From positions 6,517,382 through 6,581,381 of the forward strand of contig CM029654.1 of assembly GCA_017311315.1 (NCBI GenBank): 64,000 nt of DNA. Direction: 5' to 3'. Every line of letters starts with the position of its first letter. The stretch's first letter is position 1. A program made the translations under genes and the position numbers. Below, piece after piece: positions 1 through 10,900 of this stretch. The notes beneath the pieces are model-generated. The model was not told the origin of the DNA and searched no databases. It saw nothing but the letters and a program-made list of their open reading frames with translations. This stretch comes from Dendrocalamus latiflorus (taxonomy: Eukaryota > Streptophyta > Magnoliopsida > Poales > Poaceae).

Positions 1-294
1 ATGATTTTCCAACTTAAAGTACCAAATTAGGTACGGCCATCCATTTGATGCCAGCTTGCAGCCGAAAAAATCCACTCGTTTATCTATGTTTTCCTTAAAT
101 AGGCGTGCGTTTATCTCTTAGCGTTTGCATATTCGAATTGATAAATACGAAGCAATAAAAAAATATTTCGTCGCACCGCTAGATCCCGATCCGACGGTCG
201 TGCTCGTCACACGGTCCACCGACACAAGACGATAACGTAATTAATCGTATCCTGTTTTTCCTCCATTTTTCTACCGCGTATCCTGTTCCCACCC

Positions 295-374
295 TTTTTA
301 TACCCCCTCAATACTTGGGAGGCAGCAGCGCGTACCCCACTTGCGAACACACCACCTCTAAACCCAAACCCTAG
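295..374 (+). promoter_or_regulatory. Probable core promoter and leader of the AGP gene
   Basis: A TATA-like stretch (TTTATACC, about 297-304) lies roughly 110 bases before the start codon at 411. A telo-box type motif, AAACCCTAG, lies at 366-374 in the likely 5' leader. Such motifs are common near transcription starts of highly expressed plant genes. The transcription start is inferred. Confidence 0.4.
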
Positions 375-410
375 TAGGGCTGCTCTCTCGCCACCTCGCC
401 GCCTCCTCTC

Positions 411-812
411 ATGGCGCGCCTCCACCTCGTGGCCGTGGCCATGGCCGTGCTCTTCGCCGCAGCCGCCGCGCAGGCCCCCGGAGCCTCCCCGACGCCCGCC
501 CCCAGGGCCCAGCCTCCGGCGACCCCTCCTCCGGCCGCGCCGCCGGCCCGCCCTCCCGCGCAGCCTCCGGCGACGCCTCCCCCGGCCAACGCCCCCGCGC
601 CCTCCCCGAAGGCCCCATCTCCGGCTCCCAAGGCCGGCCCCCCCTCCCCGACCGCCCCCTCGCCGCCGGAGCCGTCGCCGGGCTCGAGCTCCCAGCCTCC
701 GGCTGGGGCCCCGTCGACCTCCCCTCCGCCGCCGAACGCCGCGGCTAGCGTCGCCCCCGCCGCCGCGTGGGCGGCCGCTGCCGCCGTGGCGGCCGTCGCT
801 GTCTTCTACTGA
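411..812 (+). CDS. Classical arabinogalactan protein (AGP)-like, GPI-anchored
   Basis: A single-exon 133-residue protein. Residues 1 to about 20 form a hydrophobic signal peptide ending in an Ala run before Gln21. Residues 21-109 are almost entirely Pro, Ala, Ser, Thr and Gly, rich in AP, SP, TP and PPP motifs; proline hydroxylation and arabinogalactan attachment are expected at such motifs. Lys is sparse and there is no Cys. Residues 110-133 are a small-residue and Ala/Val-rich hydrophobic tail typical of a GPI-anchor signal. This three-part layout is that of classical AGPs, extracellular proteoglycans at the plasma membrane and cell wall. The ATG at 411 is the first in frame and directly precedes the signal peptide. 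Coding GC is very high, as in many grass genes. The specific biological role cannot be told. Long antisense frames over this region come from its GC richness. Confidence 0.85.
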   Translation: MARLHLVAVAMAVLFAAAAAQAPGASPTPAPRAQPPATPPPAAPPARPPAQPPATPPPANAPAPSPKAPSPAPKAGPPSPTAPSPPEPSPGSSSQPPAGAPSTSPPPPNAAASVAPAAAWAAAAAVAAVAVFY

Positions 813-1631
813 GGAGATCCGCGCCCCCCGAGATGAAATCCTCGCCGCCTCGGCCGCTGATATGGCCACTCGATATCACCTCTACTGTCATTGCTGCTGT
901 TAATTTATTATTGATTAGCTATTGCCCTTCCTTTTGGGTTGGATGCTTCATGCTTATTCCATTCGGTTTAGTCTAGGAAGTCGTCAGATCTAGCGTTTGT
1001 GCTTGCGTGCGTGCGTTCATAGAGACACCCTGATGCTGTGGCTTGCCATTGTATAATCCCCCGTTTCTTCTGCAGGGCATTCTTTACTTTACCGGCCTTG
1101 TTTGCTTGATCTGTGCTTGTTCGTGCAGATCTGGAGAGCCGAAGCCCCAGGTCTCCAGATCTGCCCAGATTTTTCTTCTCTCTGTAGCAGTGGTAGCATT
1201 TAGCAAGCGTTTTTTTTTGGATTCTATCAGTTTTTTCGTTGCTTTTGTGAGTGAGAACGATGTAGTTCTTATCAAAAAAAAAGAGAACGATGTAGTTTAG
1301 TGACGTTGGTGGCCAGCTGGGGAGCAACATGCGCGGGGGTTGAAATGGTGCATCGTGGAGGCGTCAGGTCTGGAACTGTGGAGTTCCACTCGCTGGTGGC
1401 GGTGGTGGGGTCACTGGGGTGGGCGCGCCATGCGGCGGCTGGGCGAGGACGCGGGCGCGTGGCCGCTGCCTGCGGCAGCGTGTGCGTTTTGGGGGTGTTT
1501 CCGTGAGGACCGCGGCACTCGCTCCTGACGGCGAAGGTGGTTTCGGTGCGGTTGGTGCGTTTGTGCCAAAGTTATTAATTCCGTCCGGTACCGGCCGGAA
1601 AGGATATGGCACAAAGGAGGTTGCATCTTAG
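813..1631. other. AGP 3' flank; no further gene recognised
   Basis: The first few hundred bases are AT-richer and probably contain the 3' UTR. A T-rich stretch lies near 1207 and a short direct repeat of GAGAACGATGTAGTT lies near 1253-1297. Short open frames at 1300-1631 have no recognisable domain. Confidence 0.4.
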
Positions 1632-1880
1632 CTTGTTCTTTTCGGCTGCAGTTTATAATTTTTGACTAAAATTTTTGAATTTTAGCTGTTTACGGTACAG
1701 ATTACGGAGAGACAGATACTCACTTATGATTTTGGCTGGTATAGATGTTGGGTTTTTAACGTGTAGATCGTTTAACTTGTAGACCCTGTCTTGAGAAAAT
1801 ACTCTGTTTAAAAGTTAGATACTGTAGCAAAAGCCAAAAATCGTCAGCTTTTGACTTAAAAGAACAGGTCCTGTATCGGT
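1632..1880 (-). repeat. Diverged MITE-like repeat, family A (inverted copy)
   Basis: The ends share TGTTCTTTT in inverted orientation (near 1634 and 1860-1870). The interior holds the reverse complement of a motif (ATATCRGCCAAAATTACATG) found in the copies at 3415-3612, 5310-5525 and 25200-25430. The copies are too diverged for a clear TSD. Confidence 0.4.
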
Positions 1881-1967
1881 CAGAATTCCGGTCGTTTCTA
1901 GAACCACTCCGGACGGAATTGTGCATCCTACCGATTCTGGTACCGGCCAAGAAGCGCTCAGTTCGGA

Positions 1968-2424
1968 GAATTTTTCGTACGAATAATCCATTTTTTATTC
2001 GAAATTACAGAAATATACCCGCGGTAAAATTTTTTACAAAAATAGGCTCAAGTCGCCCAATGGAAGGGCGACTGGAGCCTATCGCCCAACCATAAGCCGA
2101 TTCTGTCCCTGTCGCTCTACCATCAGGCGACTGCATCCAGTCGCCCTCCCATTGGGCGACGTTAATGCAGTCGCCCTCCCATTGGGCGACTTTAATGCAG
2201 TCGCCCAATGGTTGAGCGACAGGGATCAAACCTTCGCCCAATGGGGGGGCGACTGGATGCAGTCGCCTGATGGTAGAGCGACAGGGACAGAATCGGCTTC
2301 TGGTTGGGCGATAGGCTCTAGTCGCCCTCCCATTGAGCGACTTGAACCTATTTTTATAAAAAAATTTCCCGCGGGTATATTTCTGTAATTTCGAATAAAA
2401 AATAGATTATCCGTACAAAAAATT
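1968..2424. mobile_element. 457-bp fold-back transposon (MULE-like) with GTCGCCC modules
   Basis: The two halves are inverted repeats. Each arm is roughly 190-230 bases, starting about GAATTTTTCGTACG on the left and mirrored as CGTACAAAAAATTC on the right. The direct repeat CTCAGTTCGGA flanks it at 1957-1967 and 2425-2435, an apparent 9-11 bp TSD. That TSD length and the long terminal inverted repeats suggest a Mutator-type non-autonomous element. Internally the arms carry repeated short palindromes of the form GTCGCCC...GGGCGAC. There is no transposase. Confidence 0.75.
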
Positions 2425-2435
2425 CTCAGTTCGGA

Positions 2436-2864
2436 TGGAGTGAGCCTTGCGCGTGTCGACCTAAACCACGTAAACCCAACCAAGTGTGTGGTTGCTCCTC
2501 CCTGTCTGTACGGGCCAGATTTGATTCAAACCACGCTAGCCCAACTAAGTGCACTAGCCTCTAACTACACATGTCATGGGCCAGATTTGACTCAAAACCA
2601 TGTGCATACGTGTCAGATTGAACTAACACTTTCGGCGTTTGATATTCTTTTTCTTCAAAATTCTTTTCAGGAAGCATGGTAACTAGTACTTATCTTCTCT
2701 TATTTTTTTACATTCATATGAATATATAATTTTTATATTACACTTCGGAATGGGATACCGGAATGGAGTCGTACCTGTACATTCTATACCAAATGGCAAA
2801 TCGAAATAGATTGATACCGATGCCTTCTATGCTAAGAGGAAAACCAGAATGGCTGGCCCCGATC
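2436..2864. other. No gene seen
   Basis: A short imperfect direct repeat beginning GGGCCAGATTTGA occurs near 2510 and 2578. The rest is AT-rich with no coding signal. Confidence 0.35.
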
Positions 2865-3120
2865 GTTTTTGTTTCGGCTTCTGGCTTATTTTTCACTATT
2901 CCTAAATTTCGTCTTTTTCTGAATTTTTTTGGATTTTTTGAGTTTTTTTACCGGTTCTTTTTTTCCATATTCGTTTTCATTACACGTGATGGGCTAACCC
3001 ATTTTTTCTATTTTTAAAATTTTTTAAATTTAATTATACCAAATAAGCCACCTTCAGCTACAGTATAATTTCAACCGGCTACAGTGAAATAAGCCATAAA
3101 CCACAACCAACCTATCACCA
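2865..3120 (+). repeat. Dispersed repeat family B, copy 1
   Basis: Similar along its length to 5700-5985. Both contain a GGCTTCTGGCTTATTTTTCAC-like start, a T-rich centre with CCGGTTCTTTTTTTCC, GATGGGCTAAC or AATGGGCTAAC, and a tail with CAGCTACAGT and AGCCATA. Probably a decayed MITE. Confidence 0.5.
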
Positions 3121-3414
3121 CCTAAAACCGACAACTACGGTTTGTGCACTGGCGCGTCGAAACCATCGACGGCTAACAGCGGGAGCGTACTGTATTCTGT
3201 CGGTATAGCAAGCCAGCGAGATAGTGTGTAGTTAGAGATTGGGAGTACACAAGCTTGTGAGGTGTATGTTTGTATACAGAGGTAATTGTTGTACTATCTG
3301 GGATTGCGGTTGGGAGTAGATGACCGTGCAGGTCGCTGCCACCAGGATAGAGCTAGAACAAAAATAATTAGGACCTCTTTATTTTTATTTATGTTTTGTA
3401 ACTTATGATTTATG

Positions 3415-3612
3415 CTACAGTAAGTAGCTTTTAAACGGTATGTTTTTTCAAGACGGGGCTAATAGAAAAACTATAATAAAAGTTAACTGAATTCAGTTGT
3501 ATCAGCCAAAATTACATGTGAGTATTTTTCTTTGCGTACTGCCTCTCGCGAACAGCCAAATTTCAAAAATTTAAGTCATAAGGTATAAGCCACAGTCTAA
3601 AAGAACCCACCC
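3415..3612 (+). repeat. Diverged MITE-like repeat, family A
   Basis: Shares the motif around ATCAGCCAAAATTACATGTG (near 3500-3520) and the tail TCTAAAAGAAC with the copy at 5310-5525. Confidence 0.4.
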
Positions 3613-5309
3613 TAAGTTCATTATTTACCATATATATAATTATATATATAATTTTGCCTTTGATTTATAATGAAGTATGTGGGTATTTCAATCTTAAAAA
3701 CCCAAATTGAAACCCTAATTTCAAACCCTCACAATTTGATAGAAAACCAATTAACAATCATAACATTCAAACCATAACTCATAAATTCAATCTATTAGCT
3801 TAAAGAAATCGAAAGAATCGGGAGAAATTTAGCAATACCCTACATCGATTTAAAACTTAATTCATGCTGCCAAGTGCTCGGTGAGACGATCGACGGGTGA
3901 TAACAACCAGGAGATGCGACGGCTGGCAGGCTGTAGCCTAGGCCTCTAGGCTTTGGTAACCTGCGGCTGCGAGCCTGCGAACAAGCAAGAGAGTGGATTT
4001 TGCTTTCACATGAAACAGGACAAAGGGAGGGAACGAGACGCGAGCGACTGTGGCAATGCGATCTTTCCTTTGTACAGTGACTTGGCTGACCAAGCTCCTT
4101 AGGCTATACTTGTGTCATCTGGGCTGCACTTGCATATGCTAGGCTGTATGTCCTGAGCCTCGATTGGTGTCGTCTTAGATCCAGCCGCAGAAGCACCGAG
4201 TGGAACAGCAGGAGCCAAGAGGCTGAGAGCTTCAATCTTTGAACTAACCAGGTGTCCTTTAATTTGGGTTGGAGAGTTTACACTGAAATTTACATGGACT
4301 ATATAATAGAAAAACAAAATTAGATCTGGTGCCTTGTGCACCCAGTTCTCCTCTTTGGATCCTCCTCTGATCGCCAAAATAGACGAAAACACTGTAGCAA
4401 ATTATTACTTTTCTCAAGATACATGATTCTTAGTGTAACGTGCTAACACGAGACAATATTTCAAATTTGGGAAGGAAACCTCAACCACTACTCTTTTCTC
4501 TCTTCCGTTTTGGCATGTTTATATTAACTTTTGATTTCTTTTTAGAGAAGCTAGAAACTAATACAAATATCTAAAATTTTAAAACGGTTTCTCTACTTTT
4601 CTTGTTCCCCTTTCGCTCTGGGATAAGGCAGGTTCATAGAGGTATTACATATCCTACTTTCGTTTTCGTTTCGCACATGAATCTCTACTTTATTTTCTCT
4701 ATCGTTTATCCATTCTTTCTAAAAGTTATTTTTTAGTCATTGCTATTTATTTTTAATTAAAAATCATCGATTATAGTAAAAATTTACTATCAATCATGCC
4801 ATCAACTGTAGCAAATATATACAACCCCTTTGTTTAGGAGAATAGGAACAAGTGGCTGTCATGCTGCGGCCACCTAAAAAGTCGCTGATCCTTAGTATCG
4901 GCGCTGATCATGTGACCATCAAAGTTGAGTTACGCGTGGAGGGGGTGAGATTTTCTTCTTTTACCTGTACGCATCCCATTGGTTTAGCAGAAAGAAGGCT
5001 CCTGGTCGCCTGGGCCCGGATTTCTCCTATGGATTCCCCGTCCCCGTGATATCACGAGGAAGAACGGATGCCTCCTCTTGCCGCCCCATTTGCTGTGTAC
5101 GTCGGGTACCACCCGTCGGAGTCAGCGCCGACCGGCCCCGCCTCCCGACATTGCGTCCCCATGTGACGACGCGACGAAGATGTTTCTTTGAACTTGGGAG
5201 GGTGGCGGAGCAGCATCCCTCGGCACGTCCTCTTGCCAGTGCACTCCCCAGTCCCCAGCGTCGTCTCACCCTCTTGGCTCCGGCGAACGAGACAGCCGGA
5301 CATCGGACC
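3613..5309. other. Gene-free stretch
   Basis: AT-rich DNA with an AT microsatellite near 3640-3660 and a GC-rich island at about 4950-5300. A minus-strand open stretch at 4099-4280 preceded by a splice-acceptor-like TTTCAG might be an exon fragment, but I recognise no domain. Nothing else is supportable. Confidence 0.3.
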
Positions 5310-5525
5310 GTACTTTTCAATTTATAGTTAATGTTATAGTAACTATTTTTTAAACAAAATATTTTTTAAAAAATAGAATCTATAAGTCAATTGTAGTTAA
5401 CACTATCGATTTCAGTTATATCGGTCAGAATTACATGTGAGTATTTTCGTATTCTTTTGTAAATAGACAAAATTTAAAAATTCCAGCTATAAACCATAAA
5501 CTATAGTTTAAAAGAACAATATACG
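5310..5525 (+). repeat. Diverged MITE-like repeat, family A
   Basis: Contains ATATCGGTCAGAATTACATG near 5420 and ends with TTAAAAGAAC. Homologous in order to 3415-3612. Confidence 0.45.
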
Positions 5526-5699
5526 TGGTGCAACTATTGATAGGAGTGAAAAATAAGGTGTTCACAGAGGTAGCCGATATGTCAACGTGGGTAGGAGCAT
5601 TTGACAAAAGAGCATGTGGGCTAATCGTTGATCTTTTTTTTCAGTGAGAGATGGTGCAAACAATTTTTTTTTCAAGAGAGATGACGTGAACATTGATCT

Positions 5700-5985
5700 C
5701 CTGATCAATTCGGCTTCAGTTTCTGGTTTCTGACTTATTTTTCACTATTCATTAAATTTTATCTTTTTCTGAACTTTTGGCTTTTTGTTGAGCTTTTTTG
5801 CCGGTTCTTTTTTTCCGCATTTGTTTGTATTATACGTAATGGGCTAACATATTTTTTATATTTTTAAAATTTTTAAAATTTAATTATGCTAAATAAGCCT
5901 CTGTCAGTTACACTGCTTTTTTCAGCCAGCTACAGTATTTTTAGCCATAGCCCATAAGCCAGGAGCTTTTAAGCCGAACCAATCA
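5700..5985 (+). repeat. Dispersed repeat family B, copy 2
   Basis: Aligns with 2865-3120. The ends TTCGGCTTC... and ...TTAAGCCGAACC are inverted relative to each other, supporting a MITE origin. Confidence 0.5.
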
Positions 5986-6362
5986 CCCTGTCTTCATTTG
6001 GGCTCGAAGTTTTGAGCCTCACAGAGCAATTTTGCCTGTTCAGAATGCTTTTGGCTAAAATATTATTAATAATAACTGTTGTTAGTCATTTTTAAGATAT
6101 TTAATTAAACAAAAATAAATAAGAAATATAAAAAATAAAAATATTGTTATATCTCTATAAATAATGAAAAAGAAAAAGGAAAAAAAACAGAAAAATGAAA
6201 AACGTCACGCTAAGAAGATAATGTGTTCCAAACAATCTCTAAAGCTTTTGTAACGGGGCTTAGTCCTGTTCTTTACTCGTAGAAAGAACTCTCATACTCA
6301 CTTGAAACCGCTGCTGGTCTAATCCTTTCCGTTGAGACTTGGAATTGAGATAGCACTTGCGA

Positions 6363-6663
6363 GAAATTCTATTGTGCCCCCGTTACACCGAGAGAGTCGT
6401 GCCACGAGCGAATCGGGAGTTGACACGTGGCAGCAGTTAATAAAAAATATTATTTTTTACTGTTTACACTGTAGCAATCAATAAAATATATTATTTTTTG
6501 CTGTTTTGCTACAGTAAAAACAGTAAAAATAATATTTTTAACTGACTTACTACAGTGTAAAACAGTACAAATAATATTTTTTTTATTTCTTTCTGCCACG
6601 TGTCAACTCCCGATTCGCTCGTGCCACAACTCTCTCGGTGTAACGGGGGCACAATAGAATTTC
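6363..6663. mobile_element. 301-bp palindromic MITE (Mutator-like TSD)
   Basis: Near-perfect terminal inverted repeats of about 75 bases begin GAAATTCTATTGTGCCCCCG and read back in at 6590-6663. Both arms contain CCACGTGTCAACTCC or its complement. The centre is A/T-rich with CAGTAAAAA motifs. Flanks CACTTGCGA (6354-6362) and TCCTTGCGA (6664-6672) match at 7 of 9 positions, consistent with a 9-bp TSD. Confidence 0.7.
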
Positions 6664-6672
6664 TCCTTGCGA

Positions 6673-7571
6673 CCCCATCCGTCCCTTCCACTTGCCCTTT
6701 TCGTCAAGACAGACATGATTCACCTCCTCAGTTCAAAAGTTGACACAGTCTAGGAGCAGGAACTTTGCTAACCGTCAGATTCGCACGGCCGGAAACTGGA
6801 ACAGGTGGTGACGCTAGAAACTTTACTTCTGCAGAATCATGAACTTTGAAACGCTGGGAAGGACTTCTCTCACTGCTGAGTCTATTGCCTGAGTAGCTTC
6901 TATCCTATTAAACGTATATATTACACTGTTAGATCTATGTGCACTAACTACTCCTGCACTAAGAACTACTTGCAAAATTAATATGGAATGAAGTAGTATA
7001 CTCCATTCTTTTTACTCAGGCATAGCTGGTCACTTTCCTCCTTTCACCTTTGTTTTTTTTTTGTAAGGAATAAATCTATTTTTACACCCTTTGACTATCA
7101 TAAAAATTTAATTTTTATCCATCAAGTACAAAACCGTCTAACTAACACTCCTCATCTATTAAAATCAGTCCAAATAACCCCCAAGACTAGTTTTATTGGT
7201 GGTTTTACCTAGTTGATGGCCAAGTCATCAGAGTTTTGCCATGTTAGCAACCACGTAACTAGATTTGCTTCTATTTCTCTCTCCATATGACTGTATCTCA
7301 TTCCCCATTCTCTCTCTCTTCTCAACCCATATTCGAGTCGACCGATTGGGATCGGGCTCGCCAGTCAATGAGCCCCGCCGCTGGCACCACACTAACCGCA
7401 CCTACCACATAGTGCTTGCATGCTAATGTACCTGTCCCTGAGCGCTTGTAGCTACAGGTTGCAATTGAACCTGTTGACCTGCTGCGGCCGCTTGCTATCC
7501 CATGAAGCCAAGGCAAGACAATCAATGGCTAGCGGCAGCTGGATTAGGATGCCAAATCCTTTTGTCTCCAA
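6673..7571. other. No gene seen
   Basis: Mixed unique-looking DNA. The part at about 7080-7270 (CACCCTTTGACTATC..., AGTCATCAGAG) resembles common grass MITE-like filler, but the ends cannot be fixed. Confidence 0.3.
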
Positions 7572-7756
7572 TGGTTGTGGCTTTGTGTGTGTGTGTGTGC
7601 GCGTTGGGGGGAGACAACTTTCTCCTTTGGTGTGTGTGAAGATTGCTAAAGCAATACTGATGCTACTGGTTGTGGCTTGGGGGGGGGGGGGGGGGGGAGA
7701 AGACAACTTTTTCTTTGGTGTGTGTCAAGATTGTAAAGCAATACTGATGTTACTGC
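7572..7756 (+). repeat. Local tandem duplication with a 19-G run
   Basis: Two copies of a roughly 90-100 base unit, each running from GTTGTGGCTT to AAAGCAATACTGATG. The first has a GT run plus GCGCG before GGGGGG. The second has an uninterrupted 19-G run at 7679-7697. Confidence 0.75.
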
Positions 7757-7984
7757 GGTGATTCTCCATGAACAATGGAAGCAAGAAACAGAGGAACCAA
7801 TACAAAATGTTGAACTTTGGTGGACACATTAAGAAGTAGAGCTCTGTTAGCATGGATGCATAGGATTAATTGTTTCCTAAATGCATATGGATGGTCTTCT
7901 ATGTTGGGATATGATTCTGGAGTCGGCATGTCTTCTTTCCCAAGCCGTGCCTGCATACCGCCAACACAGGCACAGGAGGGTTTC

Positions 7985-10900
7985 TGTCGGACCTCGGGTT
8001 AGCAAACCCAGATCCTCTGTGATTCCACCGCACTATTCCCTGGATCAGTAAATAGTGCTCACAGATGCATTACTGTATATCAAAAACATACCATGCGAAA
8101 GTGTAATTAATACAGTAATACTTACTCATGGGCCGACTGGGCCAATAACAATAAAATGCAGCAGCGGAAACTTCACACAAGTGGGACCCGCAGGACCTGC
8201 CCACAGGCAGCCAACTGGGGTTCGCGACCTAGTCCATGGCCTCATCGTCTTCCAGCTTTGTCGACCCTTTTTAGGCATCGCAGGGCTTGTCTTTATTTCC
8301 TTTCTGACTGAATGATGGCAATTAAGCCAGAATGAGTACGATGATACTCAGCAAGCCACCACACAGGATGCAGTAATAATAGATGCAAAGCTGTCAAGAG
8401 AGGCTTGAGTTTCTTTTATTTGCTAAAAGCATGGTTTTGGAATTACCATAAGTAAGAAAGATCTCCTGAGACGTAGCAATTTTAACTGAAACCTGTTTTA
8501 TGAAATTGATTGTGAGAATGCGATAATAATTGAAGTGTAGGTTACATCCACCTTTTTACAGTGCATGGTTACCTCCACCAATGCTAGTTTTCGCCGCTGG
8601 AGTACATCTCTCCAGGAAAAGTTCATGGTCAGAGTACATCTCTCTGATAGGTTTTATCCCACCCACAAATATTTTTGGAAATATAACTAATTCGAGTAGG
8701 TTCCCATGTCCGCCCTTGACCGTGGGCACGGCTATCCGAATAGTTTACACTCTGCAGAGGTTGTACACTTTCACCACAAGAGATAAGTCATCTTAATAGC
8801 CAACATGCTTCCTTAGGCATGAGACTCAGATGGTTTATCACAAAGCCTTTACCTTACTCCGTTTTAGCTAGATACCACCCCGCTGAGGTTTCACCGCTGA
8901 AGGGCTACATCCACCACAGTCAGAAGCCCCCTCTTGCGCCGTATGAGTAAACCAGTGCTCTGGCACCCATCTTCCGTGATGATATCTAAACTAAACCTTC
9001 GCAAGTTAATCAGCTAGGTCGTACCCATATAGACTTGTGGCTGTACTGTTTTACACCAGGAGGTCAGTACAAGATTCAGTCCTTAATTTGTCCAGGCGGT
9101 TCTTACCACAAACCACGGGTTCTCGTGCGACATCAGCACCATCCACTCTCACTAACCGCCCAGACAGGTAAAGCGGATTTTTAGGGTTTTGAGAAGCATA
9201 AAATAGTTGTAGCAAAATACTCAGCCACGTACATCCCATGGCTGTCCCAAAATAAATTCTTATGTTTTAAAGATTGATGATCAGGGCAACTAGTGCCCTG
9301 GACTTTGACAAGACTAGCATGGCATTTTAATTCGACTTATAGCTAGTAAAGTTATCATTAAAATCTATGGTGACAAGGATAATGTGATTCAAGTATCAAG
9401 GGGTGGCATAATAAATTAATACAACATCAAGTGGGCATGTAGCTACCTTAAGCTTTGACATATATTTGTATAGTAAATTAGGCATGCAAGTTGATAGTTT
9501 AAAAGAACATAATTTTGCATAAAATGTAGGATCAATATGATCAAAGTGATGACTTGCCTTGCTTATTTTACTACGGCCTTGATGGATCTAATTCGAAGCC
9601 TTCTCAGTCATTGATCTTAATTCACTAGTCCTCGCTTTTATCCAAGTCTTGATCTTGTTCGAATCCGTCGCCTTGTCGAGCCTTCAGATTCTAATACGCG
9701 GCACAGAAAAGAAAGACCAAATAAATCCAAACACTTTAAATGCCCAAGTTAATTTAAATTATACATTTATTACGATTTGAGAATAGAAGGATAATTTGGG
9801 TTAGTGTGCTGTAAGCACAGCGGTAGATGAATTGGGCGAAGGAATGAGGTGGCAGAATAGCTTTACCGTGAGGGAAAATTTAGAATAAGGAGGGACCAAA
9901 ATGAAGAAGTATCTACAGGAATATACCCCCTTTGAAAAGGTAGAGGTCAAAACATAGCTGATCGGGGCAATGCGAGGTTCGACCATTTATTTGATAACTT
10001 TCTCATTATTAATTTTATATTTATCAAGGAAGTCCCGTGAGTCAGGCAGGACTTACGGACAGATAAAAGGGGCTAGCGAAGATAGTAAAGAGGAACAGAA
10101 CTTGTGATTTTAGGATGCGGGAGCTTTACATGAGTTTTTTAAGTACTCAGTGTAATCTTTGATAATTTATGTGGCAATACTTATATGAGATTGTAGTAGC
10201 CAACTTAATAAATCATTAGGTTAGCGACTTAAGTAAATGATGGGGTTGGCCATTTTAATCCAGTCGTTATTATGAGTGAAGTTAATATTTCTGCTTGATC
10301 ACCCAAATTGTTAGAAATGGCCAACGGTTTTGTTTTACTAAAAGAGATGCTATGACATTATAGGGATCTTCTTAATAAAGCTATTTCTTTTATTATTATT
10401 TATTCTTGATCATTAAATTTAAGTCCGGAGATAATGATTAGGGATTTGGGTGCGAGACAAAGACGAAGGATTGCTCTTCCTTGCTTAGGACTTTCTTAAT
10501 CGTATTTTATTTATCATCTTAATCTCAGTATTTTAAGATAATATTTAAGTCTCTACTTCAAGTATTTTAAGCATTTTTGGAAGGAGAGTTTCCATGGCAG
10601 TAGAGATGAGCAATTCATGGATAATATTTTATGTGGCAAAATCTTGTTAAATTGATTTATTTAGTTTGCACTAATGGATTTCAATTTGGATCAAGAGATG
10701 GAAGATATCACTTAGATCACTTGAGATTTTAGGAGGGTTAAAATTATTATCCGAGTTTCCAGAGTAAAGTTTGAAAAGATTGAAATTATCTTTATAAGGC
10801 TTCAAACATGCGTCTTTAATCCTTTAGGATTTGACTCCGGGTACCTTTGATTTATAAAAGAGGAACTTTTAATTGGTTTTCATATATTAGAGTTTAACAT

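Noticed and set aside
207..869. Long minus-strand Arg/Gly-rich open frames over the AGP gene
   Set aside because: Mirror of the GC-rich AGP coding sequence; no domain and no start context.
4099..4392. 97-codon minus-strand frame with a splice-acceptor-like site inside
   Set aside because: No recognisable domain and no second exon; kept only as a note in the gene-free stretch.
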